A DNA stretch of 32,495 nucleotides, taken from positions 1 through 32,495 of the forward strand of contig JABXHN010000041.1 of the NCBI GenBank assembly GCA_013373635.1, in the 5' to 3' direction. Every line of letters starts with the position of its first letter. Position 1 is the first letter of the stretch. Origin of the DNA: Flavobacteriaceae bacterium (GTDB lineage: Bacteria > Bacteroidota > Bacteroidia > Flavobacteriales > Flavobacteriaceae). A program made the position numbers and the translations under genes. The notes below the pieces were generated by a model, which saw only the letters and a program-made list of their open reading frames with translations, had not been told where the DNA came from and searched no databases. Below, piece by piece: positions 1 through 9,247 of this stretch.

Positions 1-1417
1 CTACCGGATTCGTTGTTCCTGATGCCGTTAATGTAATAGCTCCAGTTGAAGCGTTTATTGCAAAATATCCGTTGGTATTTCCGCTTTGAATACTGTAAGT
101 ACTTACTCCTACATTATCCGTCGCTGAAACAGTACCTACAGTATATCCTGAAGACTGGTTCTCAGCATACGTAAAACTTTGATCATTAACTGTTGGAGGA
201 GTAGTTTCGGTTTCATCAATATCGTTCACATTCAACGTAATCGTTGCTGTTGCTGTTGAATTACAAGTATTAGCTACTTGCACTACAACAGAAAAAGCAT
301 TAGGAGTCGATTCAAAATCATTGGCAATACTCGAAGCTCCAATAGAAGTTAAAGCGATAGCTCCCGTAGAAGAATCAATTGAATAGTAGGTTGTATCTCC
401 AGAAATAATTGAATACGTCAACGAAGTTCCAGAAGTAACAGTGACTGTTCCAACCACAGCACCTGAAACACGATTCTCATCATAAGAAAAACTTTGATTT
501 GAAATCGTTGGAAGAATGTTTTCTAGAATCTCAAGCTCACTTGAAGTCGTATCTAACAATTGATATCCTCCTGCATTATAAATTGAAGCGTCAACACTAT
601 ATGTGCCTGTTGCTATGGCTGAAGGAATCTGTAAATTCCATGTTTTCGCACCAGAATCATAAGTTATATTAGAAGTATTCGAATTTGTGTTGGTGTAAGA
701 ATAGGATACCTCATCAACAGTAACTACAATATATTCTCCGCTTTCCATACTCATAGAAACGGTTCCTGAAATGATAGGAGTCGTATCACATGTTGATAGC
801 GATGTTACGGTTATTGGACCATCTGGTTTCGAGGACTCTGAGAGCGCTAGATATGCATTTAAATCATCTAAAGTACCTGCAGCATTACCTGAGATATCAT
901 CAGTACTAGTACTGCTATCATCAAAAGCCCAAGTAGCATCGTTTCTAAGCAAACTAAAATTTGTAGAGGAACCCGATATTTGTCCTCCTGTTATTAAATA
1001 ATTAACTGAAGAAACATATTCGTTAATGTTAAACGAAACGCTATTTTCGGCTATAAATCCAAATGATTCATTATTTGTTCTCCAAACAATTTCACCGTTA
1101 ATGGTAGCTGTATTTCCATTAACAAAGACGATTTGTAGCTGACCAATTATATTATTACCCTGGGTACTTGGATCATCGTAAAAAACACCTGAAGATGCAT
1201 CTACTTCTTGACTAAAATAAACCCTACTTATTCCAAGCGTTGCAAACGACTTAGCATTGTCATTTTTTTGTGTGTTTTGGCCCACGGTTCCAATAGCTCC
1301 ATCAGAAAAAGGGACACTAATCGTTACAGTTGGGCTTTGAGCGAATGTAATTGAAAACGCAAACAAAGCCACTACTGAGAAAAAAGCTCTAAGCTGTTTT
1401 GTTATTTTAAACTGCAT
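1..1417 (-). CDS. Secreted cadherin-repeat surface protein, N-terminal part (runs off left edge)
   Basis: This frame is open for 472 codons from an ATG at 1417 to the window edge, so only the N-terminal part is present. Residues 1-27 form a signal peptide: basic start, hydrophobic core, and a cleavage site near FAQ-S. Residues 28-200 match nothing I recognise. Residues about 212-298 look like a bacterial Ig-like domain, with an ISGTV start and a GTYSVDA end. From residue 308 on there are two cadherin-like repeats, each with the pattern YxEN, VGTV, YSI and TGAI(A/T)LT. The second repeat is cut by the edge. Composition is rich in Ser, Thr and Asn, typical of exported Bacteroidota surface proteins. 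Cadherin repeats usually bind calcium and mediate adhesion. A C-terminal type IX secretion signal is likely but lies outside the window. It is divergent from the yqeY-like gene. The specific function is unknown. Confidence 0.85.
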   Translation of the reverse strand, partial: MQFKITKQLRAFFSVVALFAFSITFAQSPTVTISVPFSDGAIGTVGQNTQKNDNAKSFATLGISRVYFSQEVDASSGVFYDDPSTQGNNIIGQLQIVFVNGNTATINGEIVWRTNNESFGFIAENSVSFNINEYVSSVNYLITGGQISGSSTNFSLLRNDATWAFDDSSTSTDDISGNAAGTLDDLNAYLALSESSKPDGPITVTSLSTCDTTPIISGTVSMSMESGEYIVVTVDEVSYSYTNTNSNTSNITYDSGAKTWNLQIPSAIATGTYSVDASIYNAGGYQLLDTTSSELEILENILPTISNQSFSYDENRVSGAVVGTVTVTSGTSLTYSIISGDTTYYSIDSSTGAIALTSIGASSIANDFESTPNAFSVVVQVANTCNSTATATITLNVNDIDETETTPPTVNDQSFTYAENQSSGYTVGTVSATDNVGVSTYSIQSGNTNGYFAINASTGAITLTASGTTNPV

Positions 1418-1468
1418 ATTAGGTGTATAATATTAAAAAAAAATTATCATTTTAAATTAAAATGCTAG

Positions 1469-1476
1469 CAAATATA
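1469..1476 (-). promoter_or_regulatory. Candidate -7 box of the surface-protein gene
   Basis: The minus strand reads TATATTTG, an exact match to the Bacteroidota -7 consensus TAnnTTTG, 51 nt upstream of the ATG at 1417. No TTG lies at the expected -33 spacing, so this is a motif match only. Confidence 0.4.
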
Positions 1477-1721
1477 TTCGAAATAGCAAACACTTTGAAA
1501 TTATTTTAATTGTAATACAACTCTTTAACATTAGGTATTGATAAATATCAATATTAAAAAAAATTTATCCTATTTTGTTTATCACAAACGCCTAAAATCA
1601 TAACAAAAATTCCTATTAAGGTCTCTTAAAGGAATGTTCTTTTCTCAATTCGAAACTACTTCAGTTTAAAAAAAAATGACATTATGTAGCTCTATAACTT
1701 TTAATTCAATAGATCATTGAC

Positions 1722-1729
1722 TAATTTCG
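1722..1729 (+). promoter_or_regulatory. Candidate -7 box of the yqeY-tRNA-DUF2452 unit
   Basis: TAATTTCG matches TAnnTTTG with one mismatch and lies 22 nt before the ATG at 1752. There is no clear -33 TTG. Confidence 0.4.
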
Positions 1730-1751
1730 CAGGATTAAACAACAGACAATT

Positions 1752-2195
1752 ATGAGCCTACAAGATCAAGTGATGAGTCAAATGAAAGAAGCTATGAAAG
1801 CTAAAAACACATTGGCACTTCAAGCTTTAAGAGCAGTTAAATCTGCTATGCTTTTGGAACAAACCTCTGGAAATGGAAATATGACCGCTGAAGATGAAAT
1901 TAAATTGCTTCAAAAATTAGTCAAACAACGCAAAGATTCTGCCGCTTTGTACAAAGAACAAGGTAGAGAGGATTTGATGCAACCAGAATTAGACGAAGCA
2001 GCTGTCATTGAACAATTCTTACCAAAACAACTCTCAGTTGAAGATGTAAAAGCTGCCGTACAACAAATTATCTCCAAAGTAGGTGCTACTAGCATGCAGG
2101 ATATGGGAAAAGTCATGGGAATGGCCTCTAAAGAGCTCGCTGGACAATCCGATGGCAAAACCATCTCCACTGTGGTCAAGGAGCTTTTATCATAA
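1752..2195 (+). CDS. YqeY/GatB-like domain protein
   Basis: This 147-residue protein is full length for the stand-alone YqeY family. The family resembles the C-terminal tRNA-binding (tail) domain of GatB, a subunit of the Asp/Glu-tRNA amidotransferase. Typical features are the N-terminal SLQDQVMSQMKEAMKAKN helix, an EQFLPKQLS segment near the middle, and the GATSMQDMGKVMGMASKEL stretch near the C terminus. The family is proposed to act on or bind tRNA, but its function is not settled. In many Flavobacteriia it lies directly downstream of ftsZ on the same strand. Here it converges on ftsZ, with the tRNA and DUF2452 genes in between. A tRNA-Arg gene starts 19 nt after its stop, which suggests a joint transcript. 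The ATG at 1752 gives the usual family N terminus. Family assignment is firm; the role is inferred. Confidence 0.9.
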   Translation: MSLQDQVMSQMKEAMKAKNTLALQALRAVKSAMLLEQTSGNGNMTAEDEIKLLQKLVKQRKDSAALYKEQGREDLMQPELDEAAVIEQFLPKQLSVEDVKAAVQQIISKVGATSMQDMGKVMGMASKELAGQSDGKTISTVVKELLS

Positions 2196-2214
2196 GATAA
2201 ACAATTAACAAATA

Positions 2215-2288
2215 GGCTGCGTAGTTCAACTGGATAGAATATCAGATTTCGGCTCTGAGGGTTGAGGGTTCGAATCCTTCCGCAGTCA
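2215..2288 (+). tRNA. tRNA-Arg (anticodon UCG)
   Basis: A full cloverleaf can be folded by eye. The 7-bp acceptor stem pairs GGCTGCG with CGCAGTC, with one G-T pair. The D arm pairs GTTC with GAAT. The anticodon stem pairs TCAGA with TCTGA around the loop TTTCGGC, giving anticodon TCG (reads CGA, Arg). The T arm pairs GAGGG with CCTTC around TTCGAAT. The discriminator base is A and CCA is not encoded. The gene sits 19 nt after the YqeY stop and 16 nt before the DUF2452 start, so it is probably processed from a shared transcript. Confidence 0.93.
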
Positions 2289-2304
2289 CAAAAAACTCAA
2301 ATAA

Positions 2305-2703
2305 ATGAAAAAACCAGATCAAGTTGTTTACGATGAAAAAAAGGGATACAATGCCAATGTACTACCTTACGGAACCTCTATTGGAGCTCCTAAGATTGAA
2401 GTGGACAACATAGATCTGTGGAAATCTTCCAATGTCAAAAAAGTTAATCATCAGTTTAAAACTAAGTTTGAAGAACTTAAAACAGCCTACCAGCAATTGA
2501 TGTCAGAAGTAGAAATCAATCATTTGATTTACAATGCCAAATACAGCTTTGAACCAATTGTTGGAGAAATCTATCACTTGTACAAAGAGTCAGATGAACA
2601 ACACTTTCTCTCAATTATCAGCCCAGAGCAGTGGAATAAGGATCATATCGGATCTTTTGTTCTCAATGCCGATAAGGTCTGGGAACCGGCTCAAAATTTA
2701 TAA
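2305..2703 (+). CDS. DUF2452 protein
   Basis: This 132-residue protein shows the hallmarks of the DUF2452 family, common in Bacteroidota and some proteobacteria. These are an N-terminal KPDQVVYDE and a YGTSIGAPKI segment, a central charged helix, then LIYNAKYSFEPIVGEIYHLY and GSFVLNADKVWE. There is no signal peptide or membrane segment, so it should be cytosolic. The function of the family is unknown. It is probably the last gene of the yqeY-tRNA transcript and is followed immediately by a hairpin terminator. The ATG at 2305 begins the conserved N terminus. I am confident of the family from memory of its motifs, but no biochemical role should be read into it. Confidence 0.8.
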   Translation: MKKPDQVVYDEKKGYNANVLPYGTSIGAPKIEVDNIDLWKSSNVKKVNHQFKTKFEELKTAYQQLMSEVEINHLIYNAKYSFEPIVGEIYHLYKESDEQHFLSIISPEQWNKDHIGSFVLNADKVWEPAQNL

Positions 2704-2710
2704 AACTAAA

Positions 2711-2740
2711 AAAAGCACCTCAAAAAGGTGCTTTTCTTTT
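2711..2740. terminator. Bidirectional intrinsic terminator between DUF2452 gene and ftsZ
   Basis: A 10-bp perfect stem (AAAAGCACCT / AGGTGCTTTT, 2711-2720 and 2726-2735) closes a 5-nt loop. T-rich sequence follows on the plus strand and A-rich sequence precedes it, so it can terminate both converging transcripts. It lies between the stop at 2703 and the ftsZ stop at 2758. Confidence 0.9.
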
Positions 2741-2757
2741 TAGTTTAGTTGCTATAA

Positions 2758-4746
2758 TTAATCCACATTGTCATGTAGGAATGAATTATTAGATCTCAGC
2801 TGCTGATCATCATTAGCGTCACTACTAAGACTCGTTCTCGAGACCTTTGTCTCATCTTCAATTTCAGAAAGCTTTATTCCCTGTCTCTTGTAAGCAGGTT
2901 CTTTTTCAATTTCATCGATACGATTGAGATTGTTAAACTTGTGATTAAAGTCTTTAAGTGTTCTCTTGCGTTCTTCAACACGGTTCTTTAACAAATCTTT
3001 GATCGGACTTTCCATCGGATCAATTTCAGCTGGTTCACTAGGGGCTGGTGCTGAAGCTACTACCTTAGTTTCAAACACGAGCTCTTCTTCTGTAACCACT
3101 TCTTCTTGGCGAGCTTCTTCTTGTTTTTGGGTGACTGTTGTTGCTGTAGCCTTTTCAAAACGTTGCTCCAATTCCATATAATCGTCTAAATTGTAGTGTT
3201 TTACATCAGACACCTCAACGGGTTCTGCTGTAACTTCAACTGCATCGATGACCTCCATTGCTTTTACAGCTCCCCAATTGATTTCTTCATCATCTAATGT
3301 AAATTGAACTTTTTGTTGGGAAGGTTCTTTATCCTTCTTGCTCTTCTCGATACTCATATCGAAGAACATCGTCATTTGCTCCTCTTCTTCATCCTGATGA
3401 TCAAGTACTACTTCTTGAACTTGAGGCTTCGCTTCTACGATTTCAAAATCATTGACATCGATTTCCATAATAGAAGGATCATAGGCATCTACTCGATCAT
3501 AACTAACTTCCATATTTCTGATCAAATCAGAAGTTGGAATTAATTCATTTTCAGAAGCTGTATTGACTTCTTCCTCAAATTCTAAGGTATGACGAACTAC
3601 TGAAGTGTCTTCGACTTCAGATCTTACTTCTTCAACTTCACACTCAATATCTTTAACGGCTTCAAAGCTTAGATAGTTCTTATCGCTTAAATCAACAGCC
3701 GCTTTTTGATCGTCTTCGAGTGTGTGGATGATTTTCTTTGTCTCTGTATTGACAATTTCATTTTGTTGCTCAGCATTAAATCCAGTTGCAATAACCGTTA
3801 CTGATATTGCTTCTCCAAGACTATCATCTTCACCGACACCCATGATAATATTCGCTGAATGACCAGCTTGAGACTGAATATGGTCGTTGATTTCACCAAT
3901 TTCATCAATGGTAATTTCACAAGTACCAGATACGATTAATAAGAGCACGTTCTGAGCACCAGTAATTTTATTGTCATTCAACAAAGGTGAGTCTAATGCG
4001 CCATCGATAGCAATCTGAGCTCTTCCCTCTCCACTTGCCTTTGCAGACCCCATAATAGCTGTTCCACTATTAGCGAGTACGGTCTTCGCATCTCTAAGGT
4101 CAATATTTTGTGTATAATGGTGCGTAATTACTTCTGCTATTCCCTTTGCCGCTGTTGCTAACACCTCATCCGCCTTAGAGAAACCAGCTTTAAAACCAAG
4201 GTTTCCGTAGACTTCTCTGAGTTTATTGTTGTTGATGATGATCAATGAATCGACGTTCGCTCTAAGCTTCTCAATACCCAATTGAGCCTGATCTGAACGC
4301 ATTTTTCCTTCAAAGACAAAAGGAGTTGTAACAATACCTACTGTTAATATATCGAGATCTTTAGCGTGTTTCGCGATAATTGGAGCAGCACCCGTTCCGG
4401 TACCACCACCCATACCAGCAGTGATAAACACCATTTTGGTATTGGTTTCTAACATCGCTTTAACTTCTTCTTGAGACTCAATAGCAGCTTTTTCACCAAC
4501 TTCAGGGTTAGCCCCTGCACCTAATCCTTCAGTAAGAGAAATCCCCAACTGAATCTTATTGGGAACTGGGCTGTTTTCTAAGGCTTGGGAATCGGTGTTA
4601 CACACAACGAAATCAACTCCGTTGATTCCAGATTGAAACATGTGATTAATTGCGTTAGATCCACCTCCCCCGACACCGATCACTTTGATGACATTGGATT
4701 GGTTCTTTGGTAAGTCAAATGAAATTCCTTCGAATTCTGTACTCAT
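2758..4746 (-). CDS. ftsZ: Cell division GTPase FtsZ with long C-terminal tail
   Basis: FtsZ is the tubulin-like GTPase that forms the division ring. The GTPase core covers about residues 15-325. It has the N-terminal glycine-rich GVGGGGSNAINHM loop, the tubulin signature GGGTGTG at 113-119, and the catalytic T7 motif NIDLRD at 214-219, which completes the partner subunit's active site. Total length is 662 residues, against about 380-400 in E. coli or B. subtilis. The remaining 337 or so residues are a very acidic, low-complexity tail ending in a short motif (NNSFLHDNVD). Long tails are usual in flavobacterial FtsZ. The tail should be disordered and carry the binding site for FtsA at its end. 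It is the last gene of the dcw cluster, 33 nt after ftsA, and faces a bidirectional terminator. Confidence 0.98.
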   Translation of the reverse strand: MSTEFEGISFDLPKNQSNVIKVIGVGGGGSNAINHMFQSGINGVDFVVCNTDSQALENSPVPNKIQLGISLTEGLGAGANPEVGEKAAIESQEEVKAMLETNTKMVFITAGMGGGTGTGAAPIIAKHAKDLDILTVGIVTTPFVFEGKMRSDQAQLGIEKLRANVDSLIIINNNKLREVYGNLGFKAGFSKADEVLATAAKGIAEVITHHYTQNIDLRDAKTVLANSGTAIMGSAKASGEGRAQIAIDGALDSPLLNDNKITGAQNVLLLIVSGTCEITIDEIGEINDHIQSQAGHSANIIMGVGEDDSLGEAISVTVIATGFNAEQQNEIVNTETKKIIHTLEDDQKAAVDLSDKNYLSFEAVKDIECEVEEVRSEVEDTSVVRHTLEFEEEVNTASENELIPTSDLIRNMEVSYDRVDAYDPSIMEIDVNDFEIVEAKPQVQEVVLDHQDEEEEQMTMFFDMSIEKSKKDKEPSQQKVQFTLDDEEINWGAVKAMEVIDAVEVTAEPVEVSDVKHYNLDDYMELEQRFEKATATTVTQKQEEARQEEVVTEEELVFETKVVASAPAPSEPAEIDPMESPIKDLLKNRVEERKRTLKDFNHKFNNLNRIDEIEKEPAYKRQGIKLSEIEDETKVSRTSLSSDANDDQQLRSNNSFLHDNVD

Positions 4747-4779
4747 GGGTATTGGTTTTTGGTATTAGTTGATTTGTCT

Positions 4780-6096
4780 TTATTCTGCGTCGTCTAAAAA
4801 TCTTATAAATTTCTCAGCCCATCGCTCAAAAAAGCTAATGGGTTTTTTGGGCTTTTCTTCAGCTTCAATCGGCTCATCTACCACTTCCTCTTCTGTAGTT
4901 TGATCAGAAGAAGTTACTTCAGTTTGCACTCTAGGCTGACTATTGATGGCATTCATCAACAATCCTACCCCTGTTGCGTAAAGTGGAGAAGTCACTTCTT
5001 CGTTAGAATCTCCTGCTAAGTGCTCATTTGGATAACCGATACGTGTATCCATTCCAGTGATATACTCTACTAACTGCTTTAAGTGCTTTAATTGACTTCC
5101 ACCACCTGTTAGAACTATTCCGGCAATGAGTTTCTTTTTTTGATCCTCATGACCGTAATTCTTAATTTCCATATACACCTGTTCCACAATTTCCACAACA
5201 CGAGCGTGAATAATTCTAGAGAGGTTTTTTAGAGTGATTTCTTTAGGCTCTCTACCTCTTAAACCAGGAATCGAAACAATTTCATTGTCCTTGTTTTCAC
5301 CTGGCCAAGCCGAACCAAATTTTATCTTGAGAAGTTCAGCCTGTTTTTCGATGATAGAGCATCCTTCTTTGATGTCTTCAGTAATGACATTTCCACCAAA
5401 TGGAATCACAGCTGTATGTCTGATAATTCCATCTTTGTAGATCGCTAAATCGGTAGTACCACCTCCGATATCGATCATCGCAACTCCAGCTTCTTTTTCT
5501 TCCTGAGAAAGAACAGCGTCTGCAGATGCAACTGGCTCTAATGTAATATTTGCAAGATCAATACCCGCACTCTTTACACAACGCCCAATATTTTTAATAG
5601 ATGAAACCTGTCCTACTACTACGTGGAAATTCGCTTCCAATCGACCCCCGTACATTCCGATAGGCTCTCTAATTTCAGCCTGTCCATCTACCTTGTATTC
5701 TTGAGGTAAAACGTGAATGATTTCTTCACCAGGAAGCATCACAAGTTTGTAAACTTGAGCATTGAGCTTGTCGAGATCATCTTGATCAATCACCTCTTCT
5801 GCATTGGCTCTTGTGATATAGTCTGAGTGTTGAAGGGAACGTATGTGCTGTCCAGCAATCCCAACAACTACTTTTTCAATCTTTGCTCCGGCATCTGCCT
5901 CAGCTTCTGAAACAGCCTGTTGAATAGATTGTATGGTTTGAGTTATATTGTTAACGACCCCTCGGTGTACTCCTAAACTCTTAGAACGACCTAAACCGAC
6001 TACCTCAATTTTCCCATACTCATTCTTGCGACCGATAATGGCCACGATCTTTGTCGTACCAATATCTAATCCAACCGAATAATTTTCCTGATTCAT
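4780..6096 (-). CDS. ftsA: Cell division actin-like ATPase FtsA
   Basis: FtsA is an actin/Hsp70-fold ATPase that ties FtsZ filaments to the inner membrane and recruits later division proteins. The phosphate-1 motif VGLDIGTTK is at residues 8-16, and the phosphate-2 motif MIDIGGGTTDLAIY lies in the middle. The adenosine motif is GIVLTGGGSQL. The C terminus ends in an amphipathic stretch (SFFERWAEKFIRFLDDAE) that fits the membrane-targeting helix of the family. An acidic linker precedes it. Length (438) is slightly above the usual 420. It starts 3 nt after the ftsQ stop and is followed by ftsZ, the classic ftsQ-ftsA-ftsZ order. Confidence 0.97.
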   Translation of the reverse strand: MNQENYSVGLDIGTTKIVAIIGRKNEYGKIEVVGLGRSKSLGVHRGVVNNITQTIQSIQQAVSEAEADAGAKIEKVVVGIAGQHIRSLQHSDYITRANAEEVIDQDDLDKLNAQVYKLVMLPGEEIIHVLPQEYKVDGQAEIREPIGMYGGRLEANFHVVVGQVSSIKNIGRCVKSAGIDLANITLEPVASADAVLSQEEKEAGVAMIDIGGGTTDLAIYKDGIIRHTAVIPFGGNVITEDIKEGCSIIEKQAELLKIKFGSAWPGENKDNEIVSIPGLRGREPKEITLKNLSRIIHARVVEIVEQVYMEIKNYGHEDQKKKLIAGIVLTGGGSQLKHLKQLVEYITGMDTRIGYPNEHLAGDSNEEVTSPLYATGVGLLMNAINSQPRVQTEVTSSDQTTEEEVVDEPIEAEEKPKKPISFFERWAEKFIRFLDDAE

Positions 6097-6099
6097 AGT

Positions 6100-6825
6100 T
6101 TACTTTTTTGTACCGATGAGTTGATTGTCAAACGAAAGATCAATTCTTCGATATTGAGACCAAATACTATCCTTTTTTGCTTTGTTGTAAAAGGCTTTCA
6201 ATTTTGCAATTTTGTTGGGCAGATTGGATACAGACCCCAAATACAACTCAAAATCTTCAGCTCTTAATCGAAGTGAATAACTTCCTTTCTCTTCGATGTG
6301 AATCCCAACTAAATCATCTTTTATAAAAGATTCTTCATTGATGAAATTCAACAGTTCAAAACAATTATCTAAATCTTCTTTAGTAGTAGTTCCTGTAATC
6401 AAAGGAACCCTGGCCGAATGTAATTTCGACAACGGCATCTTCTCGGAAAGACGATCTAAATAATACACATCACTTCCAGAGACCACCCTTGCAATGGGCT
6501 GTCTTTGTGCGATTTTCGCCCTAAGTTCCCCATCTATAGTAAGATACACTTGAGCGCTTTCTACGAGAGGGATTTCAGACAAAATAGTTTCTAGTCTATT
6601 CAAAACTAATCGTTCTTTTGCCTGATTCAACGAGCCTTCAAATTTTTGTATTAACAATTTATTAACCGTCGCTTCATCGATATACAAATTCTCCTGGGAA
6701 ACGAAATTAATATGTAATTCCTCCGGCTTTCTAAGCTCATTTCTATAATTAGAAAAGGCGAAAGAACCCAGAACTGCCACTAGTAGCAATACGTATTGTA
6801 AGACCAACCAAATTTTTCTCAACAT
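6100..6825 (-). CDS. ftsQ: Divisome protein FtsQ/DivIB
   Basis: This is a bitopic inner-membrane protein of 241 residues. It has a short cytosolic start, one membrane segment (about residues 5-25), then a periplasmic region. The region around residues 36-110 fits a POTRA-like FtsQ domain (LHINFVSQENLYIDEATVNKL, later IPLVESAQVYLTIDGELRAKI). FtsQ links FtsB/FtsL and FtsI/FtsW in the divisome. Sequence conservation in this family is low, so the call rests on the topology, the POTRA pattern and the fixed position between murC and ftsA. Its first 7 nt overlap the end of murC. murB and ddl, which sit beside ftsQ in proteobacteria, are absent here. Confidence 0.9.
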   Translation of the reverse strand: MLRKIWLVLQYVLLLVAVLGSFAFSNYRNELRKPEELHINFVSQENLYIDEATVNKLLIQKFEGSLNQAKERLVLNRLETILSEIPLVESAQVYLTIDGELRAKIAQRQPIARVVSGSDVYYLDRLSEKMPLSKLHSARVPLITGTTTKEDLDNCFELLNFINEESFIKDDLVGIHIEEKGSYSLRLRAEDFELYLGSVSNLPNKIAKLKAFYNKAKKDSIWSQYRRIDLSFDNQLIGTKK

Positions 6826-8162
6826 AAGGCTTTTTTTATAGGTTCAACTTCCAATCCGATATCACCAGCTCCTAAGGTCACTAAAACTTTTAAGGGGCAT
6901 TTTTTAAGGTGTTCGACCAATTGTTCTTTTTTCAACAAGACTTTGTCTGTAGCGCTAATTTTTTCGAGCAATACTTCTGAATTAACTCCTTCTAGAGGCA
7001 GTTCTCTTGCTGGATAGATTGGCAGTAGAACCACAGAATCAAAAAGTGAAATACTGGCAGCAAATTCCTCCATAAAATCTCGAGTTCTCGAAAAGAGATG
7101 TGGCTGAAATACCAAGGTCTTTTCCAAGGCTGGAAAGGCATCGTTTACCGCCTCATAGATGGCCTTGATGGCCGTTGGATGATGGGCGTAATCATCTATG
7201 AATACAAAATCAGGTTGTTTGCACTCAATAGAAAATCGTCGCGCTACTCCTTTAAAACCAGCGAGTGATCGAATGATCTGGTCAGGCTCTAGTCCACCGA
7301 GATAAGCCATTGCAAATGCAGCGACTGCATTGTATACATTGTGCCTACCTGGCATGGGTAGCAGAATGTTTTTATAGTGTTGTCCTTCCACTTTTAGATC
7401 AAAATAACAGTGGAGTTCTTCAAATCGCAGATTGAGAATCTCAAAATCAGCATCACCTTCTCCATAGGTTCTTCCAAATGGAAACTCCACCTGATTACAA
7501 ACCACTAATTGATCCTTTGAAGGAAGCAGAGAAGCAAAATCCAAAAAACTCTTTTGCAAATCAGTCGCGGTCCCATAGATATCCAAATGATCCGCATCTG
7601 TAGAAGTAATACATGCGATGTCGGGATGTAATCGCAAAAACGACCTATCGTATTCATCCGCCTCTACCACTGAATTTTCAAATCCATTTGAAAAATAATT
7701 CGATTTGAAATTATTGGAAATCCCTCCTAAAAATGCTGTAAATCTCAGGTCACTTTCAGAGATAATATGAGCGAGCATAGATGAAGTTGTTGTTTTCCCA
7801 TGAGTTCCTGCAACTGCAAAACATTTGGTGTTTTCAGTAATCATTCCCAGCACCTGAGAACGCTTGTTGAGACTAAATCCAGCTTTTTCATAAAACTGCA
7901 TCCAAGCATTGGAAACCGGTACTGCCGGTGTATAGACTACTAGACATTGATCTGGGTCCTTAAAATTAGATTGAAGCCCCTCTAGATCTTCTCTGTAAAA
8001 TACCTGAGCTCCCCTTTCTTCAAATGATTTGGTCAAATCAGAAGGAGTGAGATCATAACCTCCAATTTGCTTTTTTTGAGCTAAAAAATACTCGACCAAT
8101 GCCGCCATTCCGATACCGCCAATACCGATGAAAAAAACTGAAGTGTAGCGATCGAGATTCAT
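6819..8162 (-). CDS. murC: UDP-N-acetylmuramate--L-alanine ligase MurC
   Basis: MurC attaches L-alanine to UDP-MurNAc using ATP, the first step of stem-peptide assembly, in the cytosol. The N-terminal Rossmann motif [12 protein letters not shown] (11-22) binds the UDP-sugar. The ATP-binding loop is GTHGKTTT at 119-126. The central domain includes [17 protein letters not shown], and the linker [12 protein letters not shown] is the conserved Mur-ligase DDYAHHPT motif. Length (447) is normal. The ATG overlaps the murG stop by 4 nt, a sign of coupled translation, and ftsQ overlaps its 3' end. Confidence 0.98.
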   Translation of the reverse strand: MNLDRYTSVFFIGIGGIGMAALVEYFLAQKKQIGGYDLTPSDLTKSFEERGAQVFYREDLEGLQSNFKDPDQCLVVYTPAVPVSNAWMQFYEKAGFSLNKRSQVLGMITENTKCFAVAGTHGKTTTSSMLAHIISESDLRFTAFLGGISNNFKSNYFSNGFENSVVEADEYDRSFLRLHPDIACITSTDADHLDIYGTATDLQKSFLDFASLLPSKDQLVVCNQVEFPFGRTYGEGDADFEILNLRFEELHCYFDLKVEGQHYKNILLPMPGRHNVYNAVAAFAMAYLGGLEPDQIIRSLAGFKGVARRFSIECKQPDFVFIDDYAHHPTAIKAIYEAVNDAFPALEKTLVFQPHLFSRTRDFMEEFAASISLFDSVVLLPIYPARELPLEGVNSEVLLEKISATDKVLLKKEQLVEHLKKCPLKVLVTLGAGDIGLEVEPIKKALC

Positions 8163-9247
8163 ATATTCAACAGATTTTTTAATTCTTCAACAATCGATTT
8201 AGTCGCATGAGGTTTGGCTAATTCTTTGATATTTGCTCCCAAACTATTTCGAAGCGTTTCGTCCTCAATGAGTTTTGTCATCTCACTCTTAAATGAGGCT
8301 TCCAACTCTTTTTCAGAAAGCATCAGTGCCGCTTTGTGATCTACTATAGATTTGGCGTTTTTGGTTTGATGATCTTCAGCCACATTTGGAGAGGGAATAA
8401 AAAGCACCGGCTTTCCAACTAGGGCTAATTCAGATACCGTGCTGGCCCCTGATCTAGAGATGATTAAATCAGCAGCTGCGAATGCCTTAGGCATCTGTTC
8501 GATAAAATCGAGAACCCGAACTCCATTTTGCTCAAAGGCTTGATACTCCTCTATATATAAGCTTCCACACTGCCAGATTAATTGCACATTTTTATCTCTA
8601 AAGAAATCGATATGACTAGCGATCAGTTGATTGATTCTACGGGCTCCAAGAGAGCCTCCCAATACTAGTAGCGTTAGTTGATCTTCAAGCCCAAAAGCTT
8701 TTTTGGAAGTCGATGAATCAGGCAAGGAATCGATGAGATCTTCTCGAACTGGATTTCCGGTAAAGGCAATTTGATCAGCTGGAAAATAACGTTCCATATG
8801 CTCATAAGCCACACATATTCGCTTGGCTTTTTTTGCCAGTAAGACATTGGTTTTTCCTGCATAGGAATTTTGTTCTTGAATCAAATAGGGGTATCCGAAG
8901 AGTCCCGCCATTTTTAAGATTGGTCCACTGGCGTATCCTCCTGTTCCAATCACTAGTGTGGGTTTGTATCGCATCAAAATAAAGCTCGCCTGTACTAATG
9001 ACCAAATCAGTTTGATGGGAAAAGTCAACAAATGAAACCCCAAACGTCTTTGCAAACCAGCAATCCACAGGCCTTTAATTTTAAATCCTGCCTTTGGAAC
9101 CTTTTGCATTTCCATCTTGTTCTTTGCTCCTACAAATAAGAACTCAGCATCTGGAAATTGCGCTTGCAATTCTTTTCCAATCGCAATGGCAGGATAGATA
9201 TGTCCTCCTGTTCCTCCTCCTGATATGATAAACTTATAATTGCTCAC
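8159..9247 (-). CDS. murG: Lipid II-forming GlcNAc transferase MurG
   Basis: MurG transfers GlcNAc from UDP-GlcNAc to lipid I on the inner face of the cytoplasmic membrane, giving lipid II. It shows the N-terminal glycine-rich loop [15 protein letters not shown] (9-23) and the second G-loop [12 protein letters not shown]. The C-terminal donor-site region contains [21 protein letters not shown] and [14 protein letters not shown]. Length is 362, as expected for GT28 MurG. It overlaps the 3' end of ftsW by 14 nt and the start of murC by 4 nt. Confidence 0.98.
   Translation of the reverse strand: MSNYKFIISGGGTGGHIYPAIAIGKELQAQFPDAEFLFVGAKNKMEMQKVPKAGFKIKGLWIAGLQRRLGFHLLTFPIKLIWSLVQASFILMRYKPTLVIGTGGYASGPILKMAGLFGYPYLIQEQNSYAGKTNVLLAKKAKRICVAYEHMERYFPADQIAFTGNPVREDLIDSLPDSSTSKKAFGLEDQLTLLVLGGSLGARRINQLIASHIDFFRDKNVQLIWQCGSLYIEEYQAFEQNGVRVLDFIEQMPKAFAAADLIISRSGASTVSELALVGKPVLFIPSPNVAEDHQTKNAKSIVDHKAALMLSEKELEASFKSEMTKLIEDETLRNSLGANIKELAKPHATKSIVEELKNLLNI

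Larger units (their letters stand above)
1418..1751. other. AT-rich divergent intergenic region
   Basis: A 334-bp gap separates the leftward surface-protein gene from the rightward yqeY-like gene. It is very AT-rich with A and T homopolymer runs. I see no open frame of note, no RNA gene and no convincing hairpin. It holds the two candidate -7 elements listed separately. Confidence 0.7.

Noticed and set aside
771-1001. A 76-codon open frame on the plus strand
   Set aside because: It lies antisense to the 472-codon surface-protein frame, which has a signal peptide and clear repeats. Its translation shows no recognisable family.
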